The notes beneath the pieces are model-generated. The model saw only the letters and a list, made by a program, of their open reading frames with translations. It was not told the origin of the DNA and did not search any database. Position numbers and translations under genes: made by a program. Of a DNA stretch of 64,000 nucleotides, positions 13,401 to 25,400 are shown piece by piece (positions within the stretch are counted from its first letter, which is position 1; the number at the start of each line of letters is the position of its first letter). Source of the DNA: Lamellibrachia satsuma (lineage: Eukaryota > Annelida > Polychaeta > Sabellida > Siboglinidae); contig BSQZ01000072.1 of the NCBI GenBank assembly GCA_033239005.1, positions 689,001 through 753,000 of the forward strand, read 5' to 3'.

Positions 13401-16400
13401 TTCAGATTCGCGTGATCCCTACTGCATTCTGGGAGTTGTTTTTGCGAAGACTCCACGACCTTCACCTCATTCGTCCCCGAACCTGCGCATGAGACGCAAG
13501 TCTTCATATCAAGAAGATATCCGAAAGTCTCAAGCAATCAAAGGAACCGTCTGTCCAAAATGGCAGGAAGAATTTCAATTGTGAGTATTCTCTTAAATAA
13601 AGTATCTTATTTTGTAAAGTCAGTGCAAAAGGGGAGCCTAGTAGGTGGGTCAAGGCGGACCAGGTGGACTGGAATAGCCATGTTGTTCTCATTTCGGTTA
13701 TGGAAATTTCTTGTTCTGTTAATTATTTGTATTTTGTAGTGATTGCAGCTACACGGGCATCATGGCTCCTGCGAGTTCTGTAAATCTTGTATATATTCTG
13801 AGCTACACAGCTCCTCCAAGTGCTGTAATATTTATATATATTCCGGTCCACCCGTTTTGCTCGAGTGAACAGGGTTGTCCCGATATATGTATTCAGCAAT
13901 CGGAGGAGTTGAGTAGCTACAATTTTCACAAAAATATAGAACATTAACAAACCATTTCTATACAGTATGCACAATTTGGAGTAATAAATAACTGGTATGA
14001 GAACAATGTGGCTATCTTTGTTCTCCTGGTTCGCATTTTGCTTGGCAAAAGTCATAATATGTAAGCAGTTAGAAACATGGATTATGTTAGATTTGTGCAT
14101 CACAGCTTAAATTAGTTACTTGTTAAATTTACTAAAATATTCACACATTTTAGTTGTCAGTGAATTAAGCAACTCTAGTAATGTTTTATAGCTCAGACAA
14201 GTATTATGTAAAGTAGGTACCGGTAATTATTAACCAGCTACAATTAATGAGTTAGTAGCTGATTAATCAATTTAGACAGATGCATGCATGATGCACAGTA
14301 GGTATTATGGTATTTACAAATTAAGACACATGACCACTTGTTTTAACTAGCTGTCAATCAGTGTTTGAACTAACTGTCAGTCAAGTTGAACAGCCCAGAT
14401 AACTAATTGCTATCTGTAATTATTTCTTTGTAGTGACGTGCAGGAGTATTATAACCAGGCCTTGCATGTCATTATTTGGGATGACACTAGTGCGACAAAT
14501 CCAAGTCATGACAAAGGAGGCAACTCGGAGAAGACGTCTGGCATTAAGAGGTAATAATGTATGGCTTAAATGGTCATGCCTCAATTCAGTTGTTTCTATA
14601 ACATCAGGCTATTCCCCCAATCTAATGATCAAAATCAGTTCTTTTGATGGTTTTAACAAAAGTGCACTCTTATAAAACCAACTTATTACTTAGACTACAC
14701 ACTATGGAGTTGAACATCAACAAGCTTGATTCATGATGGGCTAAATAATGGTTGTTATAGCAATAGCAACAATGTTATGGAACATATTTACATTGATAAC
14801 AGTTTGGCGGTCACTTTTAAGAATCCTTTCATAATTTCATCAAATATGAAGACTATTTAGACAACATACTTATACTGTTGCTCATGTTGGTAAAATATAG
14901 ATAATTACCAAGCATCGTACAGGCACTATGACATTTTTGTTTGATTATATCATATATAACACAGTGTCATACAACATGATCACACAAAAATCACTCATGT
15001 TAACGGGCCTTTACTGTAAATTTGGAAGCAAACAATATGACAATAAAAAAAATTTCTATGCTTTTACAGTCTGTTCCGTCAGCTGCGGTCAAGTATTGAC
15101 CAGGGGCGAGGCAGTGATTACATCATAGGGCAATGTAGGGTGCCACTCAAGGTAAGGAGGCATTATCATTTATTATTATTATTATACAGTTATAACACGC
15201 CATGTTTCCGGGTTAAAAACCTGCTGAAAGGCACTAACAAGGTGATACTAAATAATTTTAAATAAATTGACATGTTAACATAAAATGTGGTTAAAAGACA
15301 TAAGTTGAATAAATAAGGTAAATAAATAAATATAAATAATAATAAGTTAAATGAACAACTAAAATTAAGTTGATGACTTAGATAAACATATAAGTTAGAT
15401 AGGCTAAATAAAACAAATTAAATAACTAATAAGTTAAATAAGTAAAATGTCCCAGTCATTAAAATGTCAACACGGTGTTTGGAAGGCTTCATGGAAGAGA
15501 TGTGTTTTCACATTACAGGGGTTGTTTCAAAATCTGTCATTAAGTTGGGGTATTGTGTTTTAATTTTTACACCTGACATCTGTACATATGTTTATTCTAG
15601 ATTATCCAGCAGGTATTTGAAGTTATCTCATTTATGCAGTGATTGTGGTGTTCACTGAATAATAATTATAACAAAATAATATTAATAATTAACTTCTATA
15701 GCACCTAATTCCGCAAGAACCTGACCTCAGAGGCACAACAAACCAGAAGAGTTAAGCATTATACCTGATTTTTAAAATTGACACAGTGGAACTTTGATTC
15801 TGATTCTACAAAGCAGCCGATTCACTTAAGCAGCACATTTTATTACAGCAGGAACAGGGAATGATCCAGTCACAGATATACTTCATTCTACTAAATGGCC
15901 ATTATTTTTTGCACCTTGCAGAAGGCATTGGCTTATAAGAGGAGAACACCTATGACCGTGCGTGTATCCTGTAGAAATTTTTATAACTTGCCACCTGGTG
16001 TCTTTTTGTGGAAACTGGGCACCCCCATTTTTCGGGGTCTGCATCCGTCCATATTTGCTAAGGCATATTTCTAAAGAATGAGGAAATGCTGCATGAAATA
16101 TTTTTCCTAAATACATGTTGCCAATTTGTTGTCCTTGTTTATACAATAAATGAACACCCGTTGCACACAGGATATCCCAGCGGGTGGATGTGACCAGTGG
16201 TTTGATCTGTATGAGGATCGCAAGCAGAAGGTCAAACGTCAAGGTCAACTCAGACTGAGGCTGCAGCTGTCAATCAAACAGGTGAGACAGAAACATTGTT
16301 TATGTTTAACATGCTGCAAGCAGGATTCCGTGCTTCTGAGGATCCCTGATTTTGGCTCGGAGGCATAGGATTTTATTTTGTGATTGCATCTGAATCCTTA

Positions 16401-19400
16401 GTTCTCGGGAACTCGATATGGTATACTATTAAAACAAAACAAAAATCATAGTTTTGGGGTTATGCACCAATTATCAAGAACACCACTCCAGGGTTACTCT
16501 GGCTTGAGCGAATATTGTCCGAGTTTGACACTCGTGATGTAGGGTTATCTAATATTATGGCACAGCCCATGAAATTAAGATGATGTGTGTTCAACAAGGT
16601 TTGTTTAGTAAACCACTGGTTTGACATTCGTAACTGTAGTTGCAAAAGTTTTAGTAACTTTTATAGATGCATAGCCCTAAAACCATGACTTGTTTCCCTT
16701 TAATATTATTCAGTAGCCGGCTATTAGGCTGGTCTGCCAAGCGATATTATTTCACTTAGCAAACGGTGGCGCTGCATTATGGGTAATCGAGACTACCTGT
16801 GTTGTGGAAATCCGTAATGAATGAAAACGCACCGCCTTTTCACTGGCTTATATATTTTATCGTATCTGCAGCATCTTCCAAAACTATTTCACATTTGAAC
16901 GACAAGAAAAACCTGTAGTGTTAAGGTTCTGTTTGGTGGCGTCTACCCTTCTGTAGCACTGCTCCTTGGTAGACAAGTGTTTTAGTTGAATTAATGCATT
17001 CTTGCTGTTAGGGTTGGATTCAGTTACAATGGTTAAATACAATTTTAATTACACAGCATCATAACAACTCAAATACAATGATATTGTAATTGTAACCAGT
17101 TACAAATTTCACTATTACATTTGAATAAAACCCTAAAAATATTATGACATATTGAGAATTGTCACATTTTTAATGCGTGGGAAATTCTCTTTTGGTTATG
17201 AAGGAAGCTGACCAGTTAGACAGTGCGGAGAGTGACCAATGCTCCATGGAAGACTACTACCACATTGTACGGAAACTGTACATCCATGCCTTGAAGGCAC
17301 TCAGTCAGCAGGCACAGGTAAGATTCCTGGGGGTATTATGACCATGCAGGCAGTATTCACTGATTGACCAATTTATGTAAAGAGCTTACTGCAATGGAAT
17401 GGGTTTGCCTTATCATTTTATTTCCAACTAACATAACCACCATAATTGTTAAATTTCCCACGTTTTTAATACATGTTTGCTACCAGATCAGATAACATGC
17501 TATGGCTTTGATAGATCTTGGAATAGGTGTAAACCAATTTTTATTTAACATATTTATCATTTTGATGAGATTTAATAGTACTGAACATTTCCTTGTGGGG
17601 CGCTTGAGGCTAGAGTCCTCTTGCTGATATTTCAAAGCTTCGTTCACTCCAAATGGCCTCACTTCAATCAGCTGTATAAATGAGTACTTGGCTGTAGACA
17701 TTGATGGATACATGTAAACGAATAGTCTTCGTGCAGTAACTGCCAAAAGAAATCGAATTGATGTTAGAAGGAACAGGTGTGCCAGGTGGTAAAGTGCTTT
17801 GAGGACTGGATACCATGCTGTATAAGAATTTACCTTCACCTTATCTTACCTTATTGCTGCTAACTTTATGAACAGCTGTAATAAATTATTATGTATGTTA
17901 CAAAATGATGGCATGAACTTTTTCTCAGACAAGACGAGAGGATTTATTTTAATAGTTATTTTAATTGTAGTTGCAGAAGCAACATCGTAGCCTTGATGGA
18001 CTTAGTGACACGTCATCAAAGTCGGCATCACAACAAATGTTGACACACTGCAAAAGTTGTGATGTGTCATTACGAGTGTCAAGACGTTTTAGTGACACAG
18101 GCCAGCAACTGTCACCACCGAAGACTTTGTGTCAACACAGTGACATGGAACTGCTGACATCACTAGATGAATCAGTGACACTTGACAGATGCAGCAGTGT
18201 CGCATCGGAACCAATGTCACTAAACTGTCAATCAAGTGACTCATTACCACGACTGTCTGTAAAAAGCAAATCCACAGACTCAGTTCTTAATTGTCCAACA
18301 GCGACGCAGACGTTCAGTGACATGTCACAAGGTGACACGATGACACATCCCTGCGCCACTAGCACTCCAGTGCCACATCACTTCAGCATGACACATCTCA
18401 ATGTGCGCCACCGTCACCAACGCAGTGTCAGTGCTGTGGAGCTGAGAGAATGCCAGTGCTGCGGCGCTAACACATCACTGCGTCACCAGTGTAGTGCACC
18501 TGACCCCGCACTGACACAGCTCTGTGATGTGTCACTGGTGTTGCTTCCTGCGTCACCAGACGTTAGTGGTTTTAGTGATGATCACCAGATGGAGCCACCA
18601 GTACTGCAATGTTTGCCACCCCCGAGCCAGATTGTCCTGCGTCAGTTCTCCGTGCAGAATCACTTCTCCAAGGTCACGCAGGTCCTCATGTAAGTCATAT
18701 ACAATTTCTTGCACTTTCATGAATATTTGTTTTTGTTTATAACACATTATGATTATTGCATAATTGGTTAAGGTGGCCGATTTAATACCCTGAAATGAAA
18801 GTAATTAAACTAAATTTTAAAGGTTTGAAACCCATTAGACCCCAAAAAGGCAAAAACGTTGGTTAACCCGTACACACTTTTTTCTGTATAAAACCATACA
18901 AATCTGTGATATTTTTCATTGGTTAATTGACATTCTTGTTCCAACTGAATGTCGCCATCTATCAAGCTACGAAAAACACCTGTATCAAATCATATCCGTT
19001 ACATGTTGCTGAAAATCTGCCTAGCAAAGTGTTGTGCTTCAACCGCTGCAAGTTTGTTATTTTATACAGTTTGATGAACACAAGGAAATGTGTACTTTAT
19101 CATAATTTTTCCATTAGAAATAAATCCATATGAAACACAAATCTGTGTGACATGGAAGATCTGGGTAAAGTGGGCACATATGTGACCAGACAAACAACCC
19201 AGCCAGTAGTTAATACAACCAGGCCTGAATACAACCCCAGGCAAGAATGTTTAAGTGGACTGTATCGGCACATAGAGTGCAATAAAAAACTAATCTGTCA
19301 TAATGTGAATCGATTTTGAGCAATTATGATATAGTTTGACTTAAAACAGCAACGATGAAGTCATTTTAAAAGATGTTGTCTTATGTTTAGATCATGACAG

Positions 19401-22400
19401 TTTACTATTGTGTTTTGCAAGAATGAGACTGACGATGATTAAGGACCGGGAATAAGAGGCTACTTCAAGGATGTGATTTTAAGCATGGAGTTGCCCAAAA
19501 CCTAATCTGCTCGATATATAATACTGTTCTACAATATTTACATTTCTTTAGAAAATATCTTTGTTCATGACGGATCAAACTATAAGGAATGTCTCCTAAG
19601 CCCATAAATCCATAATTTTTAATCAAAAAAAAATGTATTCATAAACTGTAAGATTTGGCACATATGAATATATTGTCTTTCTCTGTCACCAGGGAGTTGA
19701 TTGTTATCATGGAGTTGGTTACCACGACAACATATGACTGCGTCGTATCAGACAGCCTACTGAGAGAGAAGGTTACGAAGCTGGAAGCAGAGCTGTCCTT
19801 GCTCCAGCCAGCATCTAGCCGTGACTCAGCAGGCACTAACCGTGGACTGTTGACCAGTACAGAGGTGAGGGACATTATAGTGGACAATGCTGACCAGTAT
19901 ATTTACATTGTGATGCTCAGTGTTTTTAAGGGGATTTTTATTGGTTAATTTCATTGGGGTAGACACCAGGTGGAAGGGTCAAACAGCTTTTAGTGTCTCT
20001 TCTGAAAGACACAGGCAAAGTTTCGAAATCACAATAGGTAGTGGGGCATGGTAGCATAGCAGTTAGAATGTTGGGTTCTCAATTGAGAGAACCCTGGTTC
20101 AAATACTCTTGCTGCCGTTTTGAAACTTTGGTAATTCCGTTCATTCCACGTTGCCACAGTTCACTCAGCTGTATAAATGAGTACCCAGTACCTGGCTACA
20201 GACAGAGGTGGATATATAGTCTTCGCACTATAAGTGCAGCATGGCTGAATGCTTCCCAGAGAAGTCAAAATGGCGTTGGAATGAACAGGTCTGCCAGTGT
20301 GTGTAAGTGTGTAAGTTTAAATCGCTTTGAACAGTCCCATGGACTAGATATAGTGCTATATAAGAACGTACTATTAGGTAGACTCAAACCCGGTCCTCTT
20401 GATTGATAGTCAAGTGCTCCAACAGCTGAGATACAGTGCCCCACAATAAATATAAAGTGTATGTACACACTTATGTGGAATGTTAATGTTTTCTGATCAT
20501 GTTCCATTGTAGTGTTGTTGTTGGTTTTGTTACATAGATGTGTTTAATTATATTAAGCCCTCATTTGGAATATAAAAAATTCATGACATATTTTTAATGA
20601 ATGATTTACAGCAGCATATTCTATTCTCAAAGCATGACTGTTTTTAATTTATTTATTTACTTTGTTAAACCCATAATCACAAGTTTGTGACTGTGCAGAC
20701 ACAAGGCCTTTATGTAGAATAATTTGGTTTCAGTTGACATTATTCAGCTACACTGCTACGACCTACGTGACGTATATGGTCGAGAGAATTCGTAAAACTC
20801 CTCGACAACTTCCCATGCTCTTTCCCCCGAATCAGCTGGACACGGAGGCTGTGGACAAGAGTTTGGGGTATGTTCATCCATTTAAAAATCCCTCCTCAAA
20901 TGATCTGGCCCATCGGAAACCAGGTTTGTTGATGTTTATATCTATTGTGCGTGAATAGTTTAAGTAGTATAGTATATCCTTCTGTTAAAATCATTGAAAA
21001 AATTGACTTTGATTATAACGTGCAGAAGCTTGAATAGCCTTTATGTAGTATACATAGCTACTTTGGCCCTTTAAAAAAAATTTAACAGACCTGATCAAAA
21101 TTAATTTAATAGTTTGTCCAATGATTTCAGTGAAACAAAATAAAAAATTGTTTTACAAAGAAGCTAGCATGTCATGGTGGTACTAGATAAGTTAGATTTT
21201 TCACAAAGGTTAGTCTGAAACAATACAAGTGAAAACATTGAATTGAGGAAGGGCCTGCAAGTTGTCCTTCCAATAACTCTGTCTTGCTCAGATATGACTC
21301 ATTCACAATGACCTGATAATCCATAATTTAAAGTGTTGCTTGTTTTAAACAGCTACATTTAAGCATATTGATTTATTTTTGCAGATTCATGTATGATTTG
21401 ACCATGTGTGTTTTCAGCGTTCTGTCCCGTCTGTTGAATCTGCGGGTTTGGGCCTGCAACAAACACGCTCTCCAACAAGTGACTGCCTTCCTTACTCACA
21501 TGCTTCAGGTACTGGAGGTTTTGACTAGTTAGGCAGAATTTATGGCTATTTTTCATCTATGTATAAAATTGCCCTTCTGAGATATTTGTCAATTTTGTTT
21601 TTAAACAAATTCATGCTGCTAGCATTTACACAATCAAATTTGTTCCGTTCATTTATTCCCTCTGTGAGAATGAATACTTTCTGATATCCAATCTGCACTA
21701 TATTCCTTCACTAACGTTACTTTGTGTCCTCTAGTTCTTCTACTTTGAAAGGTTTTGAATGGTAGTTTTATTTGAGAAGATTATTGGGAACAGTCACGTT
21801 TGTCTTAGGAATTATTCAATTCACTTGACTTTTTGACGTATATGTGAGAAACAATGTCATACAAAACTCGCCAGTAACATAAACATAGCTTAAATAACTA
21901 CTTGAACCTGTGGGTGCAAAACTGATCAGACTTCATCACTTTAAAAATATTTTTTTTACTGCTAGGTCAAACCTGCTGAAGCGACAACCTGCATTAAGAA
22001 ACCACCTGTAATTAACGACCAAATTCAACTGCTTCCAAAGGACCACCTGCATTAAGAGACCACCCGTACTAAGAGATCACTTTTTGATGATCTATTGAGC
22101 AGTCGCTTAAGACAGGTTTAACTGAGCCATAATATTGTACAGTTTACATTGGACATGTACAATTTATCAGAAAACCTGTTATATTGTTCTTGCATGCTGA
22201 ATAAATTCTACAACTGTTATTTCATTCTTCAGAATGATGTCCGCAGTTGGGTGCAATCAAAGTTGGACACATTACATTCCAATGTCAGGGATCCAGTCAT
22301 TCCAGAGACAAAACTGGCATCCTTGACCCTGTATGATGCCACAATGACCTTGACCCCTGTCCACAGTGTGGCCCAATACTTCGACCAGTTTGACATCGAC

Positions 22401-25400
22401 TACTTTCGACTGGCGTCTTTGACAATGGAGAGCAAGGTTGGTTGCCATGACAACACGAATGTCTGGTTTAAGTAGCAGATGATTAAAATTGTTTCTTATT
22501 ACATTTACCATAATTTTCCGTGTATAATACGCCCCCAAATATAATACGCCCCCAAGTATAATACGCCCCAAAGTATAATACACCTCCAGTATAATAGGCC
22601 CCCAAGTTTATATGCCACCAGTATAATGCGCATCCTGACTTTTGGTTAAAATCTGACAGAATTTCTAGGACAACATATTTTCTGCCATTAACTACACACT
22701 TACACAGTATTAAACATTACATTTTTATGTTGTGCTAATCATTAATTATTTCAGTTCGGGTTTCCAAATAAAATGTTTGACTTTATATGTGCTCCTATTC
22801 GATGTCAATGTCCACAGTGGCATCTAGCGCAGATTGTGATTGTACTGTTACAATATTGTTTGTTTCTGCAGTTGGCCACCAGGGCGCAGGATCTAATGCA
22901 TGCAATGGATTCTTACCAACTTCGGTATCACAAGTTTCTGATGAACATCCGTGAAAGCAGCAAGGTGTCGCTACAGTTCTACCTCGCACTTAAGGACTTC
23001 CTCGAAGTCATCAGGACAAACATAAACCCAAGGTTTGTAAAGTTTCTGCATGGCTTCAGTTAAAGGTCCTTCATCAATTAATTTTTTTTTCACCCATCTT
23101 GTTGTAGACGCATTTAATGAAAAATCAAACCTATTTAGTTTCCACTACGACGCGCTGGCTCTAGTATCCACTACGAAACACTGGCTCCCATGTGCAAATG
23201 TATTATTTAGTTTTATGAAATCGTCGGATAAACTATTTTTGACCGGATCCAATCAAAATTCAGGAACAATCTGGAAATATTGAATCAATCAACAATTATT
23301 TGCTTGTGGTATTGGTAGGTTTAACGATGAAGTGAACACTGTTCACTATTTTAATAATTTGAAGAGGTTAATTCTCAGAGTTGTAAATACATGTTGAAAA
23401 ATATGGGCATGATTCATCCATCCAGAAAACTCATTAATCCAGATATAATTACTGGGGACAAAGATGTCCAGATAAAAGAGACGTGACGGTACCTGGTACT
23501 TAGTAGTGTGTTGGTTTTAGGGAGCTGTTCAAGGTACTTAGTAGTGTGTTGGTTTTAGGGAGCTGTTCAAGGTACTTAGTAGTGTGTTGGTTTTAGGGAG
23601 CTGTTCAAGGTACTTAGTAGTGTGTTGGTTTTAGGGAGCTGTTCAAGGTACTTAATAGTGTGTTGGTTTTAGGGAGCTGTTCAAGGTACTTAGTAGTGTG
23701 TTGGTTTTAGGGAGCTGTTCAAGGTTTCGCTGGCCAACTACCAGTCCTGGTTCAAGACGACCGTCATCTTCTGGCTGCAGACATTCCGGGATGTCTGCAT
23801 CAGACGCATGGAGAAAGCCCTGGAGATAGAGAAAGACGTGAGTGTCACTGTCAAGTGATGTGAGTGTTATGTCAGTTGTGTCACCAAAGTCACTGTGTCG
23901 TTGATAATGTGTCAATGCTGGTATTAATTATGACAGTAAATTATATTAACGTATTAACTATCAGATAAAATAACATGTGCGTGTCATGGCTGGTGTAACA
24001 GTTATTTGTCACAAGCGTATCTGTGTCAGTTTGTCAATATTAGTGTCGGTGCATACATTATATTACATGACAAAATACTTGTGTCAACATTTTTACGCCA
24101 GTTATGACGTGTTAATATGGAAGTGTTGACATTACTAATGTGTTAAAACAAACTGAAGTATCTTGGGTATATCTGATTATTTAACCAATATCTGTGTCAA
24201 TTCTTTTGGAATATCACCTTCAGTTTATGTTATCCTCCATGTCAGCTGGCTATATCTGATCATAGCAAGATGTCATCGAATGTGACTCTTCCTCCATTTC
24301 TGACATGTGTACATTTGTCTTGTAGGTTGTGCAAGTAACTTGTCTCGTGAAATATTCCAACTCCTCAGTAGATGTTCTGTCGTGCTTTACAAAGGTATGT
24401 TTGTGCATGTAGTTAGGATAATAGATTAGTTGTGTTAATGTTATTACATGTTCATAAATTTATCTGTACAGTTAGTCTATTTTGCAAGCAATTAACATAA
24501 ACATACATGACTGTAAATAATAAACATTTTCTAACATCGTAACAATATTTATGATTTTCAAAGTCATTTATAAGGTTTTTCCTGATAATTGTCAGTAGTG
24601 CCAAGTCATAAGTATATATATAATTGGGAAGTCACAATATATCCAAAATATAGTGACTATGATATTTTTTCTGCAGATAATCACTGAGTGGATGCAAATT
24701 AACTTCGCTGACCCGGATATCGCCCTACTGGGTGTAACCAAGATCACTGATGTACGTGAGTCAACTTTACTGTTAGCACAATGGCAACTTTTTTGCAGAT
24801 AACCAAATCAGCCGTTTAGTAGAATAAAAATAGCTTGGACAGATTCGTTCCCTATTCCTGCTATACTAAAATGTGTCACTTAACAGAATCACGCCTGCTG
24901 CTTAGTAGAATCTGATATATGATACATACACGTACTATGAAATACTGTGAAAACAGTTTTTCCTGGAAAACCCCAAGTGATTTTGCGATAAAATTGTAAA
25001 ACATAAATTTAACGGCTTGTCTTGTCTTATCTTGTAGTAATACTGGCCAACACTCCTCAAACGGTCAGAGTTGGGTCTGCCTCATGCATCTAGAGATGCA
25101 TGAGACAGACAAAGCTTTCCACTTGGACCAATCAGCAGCTAGCATCTTAATGTAGTTCTCTGTTCTATTGACCAGCTGTAAGTCAACGGTCTATCGCCAG
25201 TTCATGCATGGTCATCCTTTCCTTCTCTAACCAAGATTTACGTAACTGATTTGTGACTTTCATCTAAGGCATTTTTGCAGGAAATATATATTGTGTTGGT
25301 ATGTGTCTGTGTGTGTATATGCGTTTTTGGGTGAGTTTTCGTGATGTGAAACCAACAAGCTAAATTGCTATCCCAAGGCTCTACCAGTGCGCGAAAATAC

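Noticed and set aside
13723..14103. 126-codon minus-strand frame in intron 4
   Set aside because: It contains a 45-bp duplication and AT-rich sequence, matches nothing recognised, and lies opposite a normal intron.
20376..20445. tRNA-like sequence on the minus strand
   Set aside because: The internal promoter boxes are visible but the acceptor and anticodon stems do not pair properly; it is treated as part of a SINE.
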